From positions 492,236-556,235 of the forward strand of contig CAJNOL010000005.1 in NCBI GenBank assembly GCA_905250125.1: a DNA stretch of 64,000 bases. The letters are read 5' to 3'. Position numbers and translations under genes: made by a program. The notes under the pieces were generated by a model, which ran no database searches, was not told the DNA's origin, and worked only from the letters and a program-made list of their open reading frames with translations. Of this stretch, positions 47,188-58,585 are shown piece by piece. How positions within the stretch are numbered: the stretch's first letter is position 1; every line of letters starts with the position of its first letter. The DNA is from Rotaria sordida (lineage: Eukaryota; Rotifera; Eurotatoria; Philodinida; Philodinidae).

Positions 47188-47893
47188 GTGATCATTTTGT
47201 TACAAGAAAAACTACTCGATCTGTTGCTAAAATTTATCTTAATCAACATCAATCACTTGAACTCGATCATTGAATTCAACACGTGATTGAGAACATCCAC
47301 GAGGTTATATTGAAGCTATGTGGTTAATGTTACAACAAGAGACACTAGAAGAATTTGTTTGCTACAGGTAGAATATTTTATTTTTGTATGAATAAATTGA
47401 AGAATAAATTTTATATTGTTAAGATGAAATAAATAGCGTTCGAGAAGCTGCTGAAGCAGAATTTCAGAAAATTTGAAAAGAAATTGTGTAAGTTTATTAT
47501 TTCTTTTTTGAAATTATTGATTGACTGAAAAAAAGAAATTTTAATAGATGGGGGAGGTGAAGGTGTAAAAGAAATTGGCAAAGAAAAAATACTGGTATTG
47601 TTCGTGTTACAGTTAATGAAAAATATTTTCGACCAACGGAAGTTGTAAGTTTGAAAAAGAAAATTTATTTAGAGTAGAAATTACTTTTTCTTTTTTTCTA
47701 TTACAGGATCTTTCAATTAATAATCCGAAAAAAGTTGAAGAAAATCTTAAATGGAAACCAAAAATGACTTTTAAAGTATGTCGAAAGAAAGTTTTCAATT
47801 AAATTTTCAAATATGCTTTCTGTTAAATAGAAATTAGTTAAAGAAATGGTTGCAGCTGATATTGAACTTATGCGAAAAGATCCAACAGCTTAA
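47188..47893 (+). pseudogene. GMDS: Decayed GDP-mannose 4,6-dehydratase, 3' half
   Basis: Fragments in different frames match the C-terminal half of GMD, the enzyme that makes GDP-4-keto-6-deoxymannose for GDP-fucose synthesis. They are DHFVTRKTTRSVAKIYL, EHPRGYIEAMWLMLQQETLE, SVREAAEAEFQK, GIVRVTVNEKYFRPTEV, LKWKPKMTF and KLVKEMVAADIELMRKDPTA with a stop at 47891. Splice sites between the pieces are still visible. Damage includes a frameshift near 47270, a stop (TGA) where family members have the Trp of RDWGH, another stop after FQKI, and a frameshift near 47590. The 5' half with the Rossmann fold is absent. I judge it non-functional; the retained introns make it a decayed gene copy, not a retro-copy. 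Confidence 0.88.
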
Positions 47894-48507
47894 TTCAAAT
47901 AACATTCCAATTGTGATACTAACTATAGTTTTTGCAGCCTTTTTTTTCGAGACTTTTTTTCTTAGGTAATATGTGATTTGCAATGGGGTTATAAATGACA
48001 TTCCTTTATTTATTTCTTTTTCCATGAACTTTTTGTATTCATAATCTCATTTTATTCTTGTTGATTCTTTTAACCACCTTATTATTCTTACTGTTGGATC
48101 ACATTAAAAAAAAAAAATATTTCTTAGATATGTGAACTGTTTTAAAGTTTGTAAAATGATGGAAAATTGTTTAATACATTTATACACAATAAGCTTGAAT
48201 CAATAATGTTCAATCTATTTAGTTTATGAAAATGAAAAAAAAACCAAGTATTGAAATCGACAAGCTTCGTCTGAACAGATACACAAGTTTAATATTCATA
48301 AGAAACAAATCTTGATTGAAAATTATTTAAGGTATTGCGAGAAAAAAAAATCGATCAAATTGAATCAATCAAAAATAGAGGACAATTCTTTGCCACTACT
48401 TTCGAAAATTTTGTTATGTATGAACATATACAGAATAATCTGTATAAGGAGAATTGTTGAAACAATGTGAATATATCAGAGTTCAACGATAATGAACAAA
48501 AGTACTT
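47894..48507. other. Spacer after GMDS pseudogene
   Basis: About 600 bp of AT-rich sequence lie between the pseudogene and the end of the first caspase-fold gene. I see no feature in it. Confidence 0.5.
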
Positions 48508-50646
48508 TTACACTTCATATATTACATTAATTTTGTCATTGCCGGGCGGTGCATCATTCACGTTTCCCTGTCCACCTTTGTGCGATGCATTATGCACGTT
48601 TCTGGATTGGTCGCGATCGGATGTATTGTTTGGTGTTGTGAATTTGCTGTGATGCGATTTACTATTTGCGCTTGCATTTTGGTGAGGACGCTGTACATTG
48701 TTCGATGTTGTGGATTGGCCGTGATACGATGCATTACGGGCGTTTCTGAATGGGTCGCGATCGGATGTATTGTTCAACGCTGTGGATTGGCCGTAATGCG
48801 ATGTACTATTCGTACCTACATTTTGGCTAGGACGCGATGTACCAGTTCCGTCTGGTTTCGAATCTAAAGACATTTTAATATTCCCACTGGTTTGACGGGT
48901 GTGAGTGTCCGTGTCGAGAAAACCTATAGCGTGATTCAGACCTTACACCCACACATTCACATCCACACTCGTGCTCAACATTCTCGTGCTGAACTTTCTG
49001 CGTGCTTATTAGTTCCGTGCTCATCGATCATCAAACTGCAGGCCCTGGTAAATATATTCGAGAGCCTTTCGTCAATAACTCTAAGTCTCATGACTACTGA
49101 ACACGATAACATTGATATTCCTCAATAATTTTCTCTTCGATTTTGTTCATAAAAATTTTAATGTTTGATTTTTTCCTTTTCTATGAACCTTTTTATTCGA
49201 TCGTTTGCTTTGATCTGTCATAACTGACGAATTGAAAAATTTGCTATTCATCGAAGCATCATTCAATATTTCGATGTGGCTGAGTGTGGATGGAGAGCAG
49301 ACATATGCACATCTATCCACAGCCACACTCTCCTTTTAGTTTAAGAGTCTATAGGGATTATCAAATATCGAAACTATAGACCATGTATGTGAAAACACGA
49401 ACTTGATTCCATAATATTCAAAAGCATGAATAGGATCTATTCTTAATCAAAAACTGTCGACAACATCTCTTACTTTCTTAGAATCAACATATAACTTATA
49501 AGACTTGTTTTTGTACTCAAACAGTACCAATCAAAAACATGCCGTTCTGTTAGTTTAACAAGATTAAAAGAGAAAACTAATTTCGGATACGTTTCAATAC
49601 AAAGCCTTGTCAAACTTTTCCATGTTAACTAATGAAACGAAACCGTGCTCTCAGAATTGCTAACTAGTTTTTCTAAAGAATGCATTAGTTTTTATTCTAA
49701 TGTTTAAAATATCTTGAAGAGAGTTTTATCCGGATTTGGTTGTTACCAATCAAAAAAAAGGTGCGTCATTTTGTTTTCATGTTCATACAAACACCGCAAT
49801 GTACAAATACACAAAGAAATAACTTCAAGTTTTCGAATGACATACTTAGGAGCAGTAACTGAATATTCTGTTTAGATCGACTCTGATAATGGAGAATTAG
49901 ATCAAATCTTAAAAGAAAATATTCTAACCTTGACTATTATTTATTACTAAGCAGACTTTGTCTGTGAGAGAGCTTGCTCGATATGGCAATTGAAAACCAG
50001 CTGTTTGTAAGTTCACAGCACTGGCAACATTCTTCATTATTTCTTCGATATCTGTATTGGATGTTACAATCCATTTTAACAAATTTTCCATAAAACTACC
50101 ATTTCTGCCGTTTTGAGTTTCATCTTGTACCGTTTTACCCGGAGCACAAGCAAACACGATGAGAGATTTTGGTGGTGGATGGATAGGTGACAGACCTTGA
50201 TTTTCATTGGTTGCTCGAGTTCTTATTAATTTTCTGCAACAATCAAATATATAGATTGCTGTACGACATAATTTATCGTCTATTTTCTTCATTATGTATT
50301 GTACATTGATCGCATGATCCGTAATATAGTGACGTTCATGTCTTCGATAATCATAATCATAATCTGATGGTAACAAATAATTCTGATCTTTACTTTGTTT
50401 ACCATGACCAGCAAAATAAAATAATACCAATTCATCATGTTGAATTCTCTCAGCAAATTCATCTATTACATTGTAGAATTTACTATAATGGCAATCCAGT
50501 TCTAAGGTTATGTCAAAACCAATACATTGAAGAGTTGCACTTAAATCTTCAGCATCATTTATGCAGTACTGTAATGGATCACGTGGGTATGTATTGATAC
50601 CGATGATTAGTGCACGCTTTCGTTGGTAAACAGCAGATGATGTCAT
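48508..50646 (-). CDS. Caspase-fold (paracaspase-like) protein 1
   Basis: Exon 50646-49929 encodes a peptidase C14 caspase domain: ALIIGINTYPRDPLQYCIND, LVLFYFAGHGKQ with catalytic His81, and YIFDCCRKL with Cys137 in a D-x-C-R setting as in paracaspases. LIVFACAPGKTVQDE follows. An in-frame GGT TAG would end it at 240 residues, but G|GTTAGA is a usable donor. An acceptor (TCTTTAG) at 48864 then continues in phase to 357 residues through a Ser/Asn/His-rich tail holding two copies of NNTSDRD followed by N-x-x-NAS. I prefer the spliced model. Acidic-pocket residues cannot be judged by eye, so Asp versus Arg specificity is open. TATTTTAG lies 5 nt before the ATG. The 1.06-kb intron contains two hairpin tracts. 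Confidence 0.8.
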
Positions 50647-51309
50647 TAGATCTAAAATATGTCAGAAAGTATAGTAACAAGGAAACATTGTGTTTTTCGA
50701 TACATTCGATGAATTGTTCCTTTAGTTTGCTTTATTATTATATGACTAATTGATCGTATGTTTGGCAAACATTTTCTGTAGAACATTTTTTCCCCTACCA
50801 TTCAATATTCTAACATCTTTAAAAATGATCTGTTATTTGATCCATACTATCCTTTAGAAGAAGCCATCAATAAAAAAATGTGTTAAAATGCAGATGTCAT
50901 GAATTTTATGTTTTGCGTTTGCTTTGCGTGCAAAACTTTTTGTTTTTCAGTTCTGACGGCGCTGACATGAATCAACATAGTTGTTGTCATCATAGTGTTG
51001 TAAAATTTTCAGATGCTGCTCAAAAATATAACAGAAGTAAAATATTTCTTTGTTTTGTTCTTTTCTGTTTTAAATACCCGTCTCATATAAGCAACAAAAG
51101 TAAAAAATAATAATAATATTTATGCCAATGGCTAATAGAGTCGGATTTTTCACATTCAATAACATTAAAAGTTCAAACAAAATCGCTTTTTCTCTATTAC
51201 GAAGACTGAACATGGGTGTGGTGAGCGCGTCCATGTATACGTGGGCCTTTCTGTTACTTTGACTCACAGCCACAGCCATGCATCTACACTTCAATTTGAA
51301 GATTTGTCC

Positions 51310-52445
51310 TGTCGCCTTAACGTATACATGAGCGATCTGAAAGTATTTCTTGTTGCCCTAACACGTGGACCAATCGAATGAAACTTCATTTTGTCATTCT
51401 TACGTATGAATAGGCCTTGCGAAGCCTTTTGCCGTCCAACTTATGCAGTGGTCTGTAAGCTGAAACTTTTCATCCTCATCCTGACATATCGATGGGTGAT
51501 CTGAAAGTAACTCCCATTGCTCTAATTCATGAATCGATGTCTTAAGGCTTTTCTCCCTTTTTTTTCACACATTCCTTTGTCACCTGAGACTTCCCAGTCA
51601 CGCAAGTACATGGATGGATAACCTTCTGTCTTTCCAGTTTCTCAGACATATTACCACGCGTTGTTTGAAGCTTCTTGCTGTTCTGTGAACACATTGATCA
51701 GCATGTTGACAGGTTTTGTCATCCCTCTGACGAGTTTATGTGTAGTTTCTCGTGTGTTACTTTCAGTTTTATGTATCCATTCGTGATCCGAAACTCTTCG
51801 TGGTGAGCCAGATATCTTGACGAATAGCCTAGGGCATCCTGTCATCTCTCTTAAGAGTCCGTATGAAATTTAAGCATGTCTATCTGACTCCGAAGCATAC
51901 CTGTATGACCGGGAAGTTTTCGTCTGCATTTCACTGAAGGAATGGGTGGCTAGCAGTTTGTATTCCCTAACTCTTGGTAATTCGTGTGCCATAGGGAGCT
52001 TGCAGTCCTTATCCTGACCGATTGCTCTGCTGCACATAGTGTCTCATTCTCATTTCTGTGAATAACTGTGTTGCTCGATGCTTTTTGGTGTCCTTTCTAG
52101 GGGGTATTCTGTCACCGGGAATTGTCCAACATCAACTTGGCAAATTGATGGAAGACCCTAGCTTTTGTACATGGACGCTGACGTATAGACTTAGGACTCA
52201 CAGTGTTTCGATCTCAGTTTTGCTTATTATTCAATGACCTGAAGGTGTTTCGTCTTCACTATGACATATCCTTCTGTGGTGTGAAATAGTTGGCCCTCAA
52301 TATTGCACATTACTGTGAGAGGCAAAACTTGCTCAGCTAACTTGATGACACTACCAAGTGGAGCGAAATATTTTGGCCTTTGAGCTGCAAATGTTGCTAT
52401 GATCGGAAGATTTTTCGCTATCACTCTTACCCACATATACTGTTT
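51310..52445. repeat. Degenerate minisatellite, about 41-bp period
   Basis: The sequence is GC-richer than its surroundings. Units starting with CTNA(C/A) recur at 51316, 51358, 51399, 51440, 51481 and 51522, that is at 41-42 bp intervals. Each carries a centre like 'gatctgaaagt' or 'agctgaaact' and a pyrimidine-rich end ('cttttcatcctcat'). Similar fragments ('gatccgaaactcttcgtggt', 'gacctgaaggtgtttcgtct') continue to about 52440 with looser spacing. No frame is open across it. Confidence 0.65.
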
Positions 52446-53574
52446 ATCATTGTATCTGTGTCATTTTATTTTGTGTAATATTATTAAGGTCAGAGCCATA
52501 TTGCATTGTGCTTTCGTTTGCTGTCTTTTTAATAACTAAAAATCGATTAATAGGATGTGAAAAAAAAGAGGAAAACAAATCCTATGAGATATAAACAACA
52601 ATATAGAATTGATTTGAATAAAAGAATCAAACAAATATAAGATGACTGCTGAAAAAGGAATAAGCGCAATCAACAACTGACATACATTGATAAATCGATC
52701 AACTTTTAAAGTAAAGTCGATCATGGCTATCAATCTTATATTTGTCTCAATCATGTCCAGTATTCGAATCATATTGGCGCTATGTATATGGCTTTCAAAA
52801 TATTTTGTCTTACTTCTCGAATCATTCCAATGAGCTACTCATCGCATTCATGTAATTAGAGCTTGAATATTCGTAGTAATTTGAATGACGCGTTGCTGTT
52901 GATTTTAGGTTTTTTTGCTGTATCCTATTTGCTTGTTTTTTTCTTCGACTAATTTGTTTGTTACTTTTGTATCAAGACAACATTTTATATTGCTTATCTG
53001 TCTTCTTTCACACTCCAGTTTTTTTTTCGTTTTATTTTTTATTGTCATCAACTACCATCTCTACTTAGAGGGACCACATGCAGCAACAATAAAACATGCA
53101 ACATGAAAGGCAGACGACGAAAGATAACAAAATAAGAAAAAAAAACTCACATTTGTGGAAGGCAATAAATTGCAATTGGACCGCACACATCAATATTCAT
53201 TTGTGTAAGATGTGAGATAGTGGACATCGTTCAAAAATTGACAATGAAAAACATATTCAGACCGATCAGTCATTACCAATTGTGAAAAATCCAGACCGAT
53301 CACATGTCTGACCCATGGACAGCCATGGTTGGAATATTTTTATGAAACAAGCATGCACTGGACTGGATCAAAGGTCGATAGCCCATGAGTTGTCTTGTTT
53401 CGTCTCGGTCCAGTCCATTGAGATCAACAGTTGGAAAGTGGTGCTTTCTTTCATGGATTATACTTCTCCGCCATTGGTTTTTCTTTTGTTTAACTATTTT
53501 TGGGTTATGAACGTTTTGACGAAAATGAGATAATATAGTTAGACACTAAACTTTTTCGGTGTTAATAAAGGAAT

Positions 53575-54000
53575 CATTATTTTTAGGACAGAGTCACTTC
53601 CACGTAAAATATCCAAAAAGTGACTATTATTTCTAGATTTTGATTCTCTAAAATTGATTTTTATTGAAAACAAGTGTGATTTTCGGAATCAGCATGGAAA
53701 AAAGACACTGGTAGCTCTATTTTTTATTAGAGAAGGCTCCCAGTCAATTTTTACTCTTTAGGAAGCCATCGCCAAAAATTTTTCGAATTAAAAGTTGAGG
53801 GGAAGTAGAACGAAAATTTTAATCAGAAATATTTTTCGATGAAATACAGAGTTTTTGATGTATTCTTTCCGTGCTGATTGCGAAAATCATGTTTATTTCT
53901 AATGAAAACGAACTTTTGATAAGCAAAATCTAGAAATATTAGTCGTTTTTGTGGTGTGTGATGTGGAAATGACCCTGTTCTAAAAACAGTAATTTTTTTA
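53575..54000. repeat. Fold-back inverted repeat
   Basis: Left arm 53580-53710 pairs with right arm about 53860-54000. Anchors are 'tatttctagattttgattct' (53628) against 'agcaaaatctagaaata' (53921) and 'gattttcggaatcagca' (53680) against 'tgctgattgcgaaaatc' (53873). The outer ends 'ggacagagtcacttccac' and 'gtggaaatgaccctgttct' also pair. A terminus-like 'atcgaaaatgttccagac' lies at 54464. The loop is about 150 bp. Confidence 0.75.
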
Positions 54001-54597
54001 CTAACACTGAAAAGTACAAAGTTTGCGTCGAATGTTTTGATATCATAACATCATCTCCGATAGAAAAAATAGTGAAACAAAAAAGTTTTCTATGAGTATA
54101 TGTATCATTTGCTTTAGTCATACTTTGTGAATTCTTGATCACCACATAGACGTCCCCTCTTCAGAAGTTCGAACCATAGTTATAGATGTCATCATTTCTC
54201 GGTTTTCTTTATTATTTTGATAGACCATGTGAAGCTATACTAATGATGAAAGCTTCACTTTTTAACAATGAATCAAAATCGTTCAATGTTCGGTAGCAAA
54301 TTCGTTTTAGGTGTTTCGGTATTTTCAGATGTTTTCTAATCATGTTTATATAATTTACTTGGTAGTTTCCGAAGAAAAGCGAGAAATTTCCTGCTAGAAG
54401 CGATATGTATCAATTTAACTGAAAGAAAACATGGCGAAGGAAAAAATAGCGAAAAAAAAACTATCGAAAATGTTCCAGACGTCATTAAGTGACTCTGTTA
54501 AGTGTAGGATGCGTGTGTGAGTGTGGATGTGGGGATAGGTATGAAGAGAAGACTGGTATCTACATGCATAACCAATATCGATACCAGACACCCAAAC

Positions 54598-54881
54598 TAG
54601 TGGCGGAGCCAGAACATTAGCAGTCCTCTTGTTTTGGATGAGCAGCCACAGCTGGCGGCCTCTCTAAGTGCGTCGTGTTATCGAGAATACACAGTGCTAA
54701 TAAAGTAGCTGTACTTTCTACTAGCCTTTTCAGAATAAGAAAGGAGGTGCGGTTGTAGTTTCGCCGTTAACTACTCTACTGATAATTTGTATTCTGGATA
54801 ATACAACACATGCAGCGACGGCACCATCTACCACTCCCCATCCACAATAAGAGAGGCGTTTATGTTCTTACTCCTCCGCTA
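54598..54881. mobile_element. hAT-like MITE with 8-bp target duplication
   Basis: The left end TAGTGGCGGAGCCAGAAC is matched by the reverse complement of the right end, TAGCGGAGGAGTAAGAAC, at 14 of 18 positions. The flanks are acccaaac and acccatac, an 8-bp direct repeat with one mismatch, as hAT transposons produce. TAGTGGCGGA-type ends are typical of hAT elements. The 284-bp interior has no ORF, so a transposase from elsewhere is needed. Confidence 0.7.
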
Positions 54882-56746
54882 ACCCATACTCATCCACATA
54901 AAGAAATGTATTGTCTTATTGTTAATTTTGTTCTTGAATATTTTTCATACATTATTACCTACTGTTGATGTACTCATACGTCTCTCGTTTTTTTGTATGT
55001 AATAAAATCTCTTCATCTTGTTAGTCGAGAATCTCGAAAGAAAATTTTTTTCACATTTTTTTTTTTCTTACGACCAAATTAATGCCATTTCTAGGAGAGT
55101 GGTAATTGTCGAAGTCATCTGAAAATAGCTTCATAGTGACTAAGTAATGTCATAATTCACTCCGAAATTACGTAATTACTATTGCAGAAAGTTTCGTAAT
55201 TTCTGATTAATTTACTTTTGCTTCATGATAGATTATGGTAAATACTGTCAGATTTTGTAACTTACTAATAAATCTCCATATCTTTTTCTTCGACAGATTA
55301 TTTCACTGTGTCGAAGATTTACTTTTTTTCCAAATCAAAACGTACCACTTTTTATTTTAGTATCGTTTTCATTTGAAACATTCTCTAGAGGGAGAGTTGG
55401 TGACATGCATTTTTCTTACAAAACTTTTCAAAACAAAAAGAACTTTTATATCGGTTTTTTTTGCTCATTCATTTTTTGGTTTCGTCTAATGTGATTGAAA
55501 TAAAATTGATGTACAGTGAGTGTATCACAATGCTTCTGATTAGAAAGCGAAGGACACGTTAAATCACCAATGCTTAGTATCTGTGTTCGTACTTTGAAGT
55601 GTTAAATTTCAGTATTTCGTCACTAAAAATGATTGAGTACAGTTAACATATATATTTGCAATATTTTTTCTCTTATTGTAAACATAAATAATCTATTCAT
55701 TACAACGAAGTCAAATATTCATTACCAAACCTAGTTTCACGCAAATGTTTCTAATCAAAAACTTGTTACGCTCGTGATAATTTAACCATTGAAAAATATG
55801 CGTCAACATAACTTAATTATTTGTCTCTTTCACTTACAGAGAGAAAGACATACCAATGTATCAAAAAGGAGTAAACATGTCTCTTGTTTCGTATCATAAA
55901 ATAATGAATCAATCTAGTATGCTTTTTGATTGGCACACATGATAAAGTGAATGAAAAGAACAGTACACGAAGAAAAAAATGAATAAAAAATACCACATTC
56001 TTTTTTTGTTCGACCAGTCAACAGCGTCTTCTCTAATGAATAACTTCATTTGAGTACTCGTTCTTTAATTAATTTCAACTATAAGAAAAAATAAATGATA
56101 AAACAAAGTCAGTCACTTTCTTATTAAACCATTTTTTTGACAATCTGTCTCATCGATTTGGCATTCAATAAATCAATAATATTTATACAACGATAGGTAT
56201 CATTACAATGAATAATTCAACCATTATAGCTCTTCCGTTTCACACATTCGAAAATTACATATTCAATGCATCGTCCTTCTGAGGCTTTTTTAACGATCGA
56301 TCAATCAAACATATAAGTAATAAAATAATAGTTCGCCAAATTGGTAATGAACCTATATATTTACTCTTATTGCCATCAAGTCGAATTATGTGAGAAAGAA
56401 AAACTTTTATTTTGTCTGATATTCACTATAATTGAGCTAATGTGTAACTTCACTTATAACAAATCTTAGTATTGGTTTGTATTTAATAGCCTCATTAATT
56501 TGAAGGTTTCCAACTAAATTTTTTCATTTGTCATGTAGATACAGAAAGGATCCTTCCACTATATTTTGAATCTAACATTTGACATCTCCATGTATGATGA
56601 AACTAATATTTAATTACTTACATAGATTCAACTTTTATTGAGAATTTTGATACAAAAATATCAAGATTCTATATCTATATATTTTTTAATAGCTTTATAG
56701 AAAAATTCGACAACGATTTTAATTCAAATTTGTGACGAACATAATC

Positions 56747-57885
56747 ATGCTTGGAAAACAAGCTTTATGTATTGGTATTAACGCCTATGTACCACGACAT
56801 TTGATCTTAGAACCTTGTCTCAATGATGCAGGCGATGTAACTCAGGCATTACGTTCACTTGGATTTCAGGCACATTTTGTCAAAGATCTTAACTATAAAT
56901 CAATGAAAATCCTAACTCATCAATTTGTTAATTCCATTCAACCGGGTGCTATTGTTGTGTTCTATTTCTCTGGTCATGGTTGTCAATTTAATGGTAATAA
57001 TTATTTAATTCCAACGAATGCTACCGGAATTTGGGCAGGTAATGTTGACTCGACTGCAATCGATGCACACAAACTCATTAGTTCGATGCATAAAAGACGT
57101 CCAAAAGTTGTAATATGTATTCTTGATTGTTGTCGAACGGATGCACCGTCAGAGCCAGTTGATGAAATGAATCCATTTAGTAGAACTTTAGTTGGAATGA
57201 AAGCAGGTCTTGCACCAATGCAAGCCTCACCATCAACAATCATTGTTTATGCTTGTGCAGCAAATGCTTTAGCTTCAGCTATTTCAATGAATAATCGAAA
57301 TAGTTTATATACTTATCATTTACTTCGTTATATCAGAACACCAAATATTGATATTGAAACTCTTTTGAAATATGCTGGTGTAGACGTTAAAAAAGAATCC
57401 AAAAGTCAACAAATACCCTATCTATATAGTAGTTGTAAGGAAGCAATCTATCTTGCAGCGCCCAACAATTACAAGGCAGTGGTATCAGCTCAACATATCC
57501 ATAGAAGATCTGTTGTTCGTAAGTCACTTTCTATAAATACATTATAGATATACTCATTTTGAACACACATTTAGAACCATTATATAGGAAACAAGCAAAA
57601 TTATTTCCTGTTATATATCCACAATCGCAATTCAAACACTTCTACAAGCAGTTGAATAACAAACATGGTGTTCAACACTTACAACCGCAACTCAAATATT
57701 TCTACAAGCAGTTGAATAACAAACATGGTATTCAACACTTACAACCGCAACTCAAATATTTCTATAATCAGTTGAATGGTCGATATGGCATGCAAAGAAA
57801 CTATTATTTAGTTGATAGAAATCCATCAATACCCAAGACAAAAGTTCCTTGGCAGCCTGGTCTTCTGCTTCCTCGACTTTTTTGA
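56747..57885 (+). CDS. Caspase-fold (paracaspase-like) protein 2 with tandem-repeat tail
   Basis: Two exons (56747-57518 and 57575-57885) joined over a 56-bp intron with donor GTAAGT give 360 residues. The C14 domain reads MLGKQALCIGINAYVPRHLI, VVFYFSGHGCQ (His77) and ICILDCCRTD (Cys129), again D-x-C-R. The second exon encodes a basic aromatic tail with three 20-residue repeats of the form PQLKYFYKQLNNKHG-QHLQ, from an exact 60-bp DNA period at 57625-57798. Without splicing it would stop at 57547 with no tail. It is divergent from caspase-fold gene 1 and the two are only moderately similar outside the catalytic motifs, so the duplication is old. I chose ATG 56747 as the first ATG; an upstream GTG frame has no support. 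Confidence 0.85.
57625..57798 (+). repeat. 60-bp coding tandem repeat
   Basis: Three units begin at 57625, 57685 and 57745. Units one and two differ at only a few bases, and unit three diverges in its last third. Near-identity shows recent expansion. Confidence 0.9.
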
Positions 57886-58252
57886 TATTATTAATGATAA
57901 GAGCTTGTTGAGGAAAACAAAAACAGATCTTCAGCTGAGTATACTATCATTCAATACACATGTATTGTCTAAAATAAACTAAACTCTATCTAAATTGATT
58001 TATTAAACTAAACTAGACTAATTTGTAACCAATTATTCAATTTTATACAATTAACAATACGATAAACTTTTATCAACACATTATTTCGTGAAAGGATAAA
58101 CATACCAACAATATGATTAGAGATTAATGTCATATTTTTATAATACAACTTTACCGAATTGTACCAAAGAGTATTATTAAATGCTAACAAAAGTATCATT
58201 AGTATATAGTTAGTCCTTAAATCTCACTATTGTTAGTAGAATTTGATGGTTC

Positions 58253-58585
58253 GAAAAAAAACTGGTACCGACTTCTTTAAATTTCTTGAAGCAGGAACCA
58301 TTGAAAAAACACTATGGAACTGTTAAATTATCAGATATGTAGAAAAATTCTTAAACCAATATCGAGAAATCTTCATTTTTCATTCTTGAGATTAAAGATT
58401 TCGATACATATGTATAATATTATTTTGTTTAAGTATTGAGATATGTGAGGTCTTTAATCTCAACAATTCAATACGGAAAATTTCTCAAAATATATTGAAA
58501 ATTTTCGTATCTATCTGATAACTTAGCAGTTTCAGTTTCATGTAATATTTTAGGAATTAAACCGGAACCAATTTTTTTCATTTAG
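58253..58585. repeat. Fold-back inverted repeat
   Basis: Left arm 58253-58420 pairs with right arm 58440-58585. Anchors are 'ttgagattaaagatttcgat' (58387) against 'aggtctttaatctcaa' (58449), 'aaattatcagatatgtag' (58325) against 'atctatctgataactta' (58510), and 'aactggtaccgac' against 'aaaccggaaccaattt' at the ends. The loop is very short, so RNA from it would be one hairpin. Confidence 0.7.

Larger units (their letters stand above)
50647..56746. other. Large repeat-rich spacer between caspase-fold genes
   Basis: Six kilobases between two divergent caspase-fold genes hold no confident gene. They contain a hairpin tract (51205-51290), a degenerate 41-bp minisatellite (from 51310), a fold-back repeat (53575-54000), a second hairpin tract (54505-54600) and a hAT-like MITE (54598-54881). 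A hydrophobic frame at 52536-52772 (-) has no splice context. The density of repeats marks this as an accessory region. Confidence 0.6.

Noticed and set aside
48580-48867. A plus-strand Cys-rich frame with internal repeats
   Set aside because: It is antisense to the repetitive tail of caspase-fold gene 1, whose frame is tied to the catalytic exon by in-phase splicing.
52536-52772. A hydrophobic 78-residue frame that looks like two membrane segments
   Set aside because: AT-rich DNA gives Ile/Leu/Phe-rich frames by chance; no adjoining exon or family match was found.
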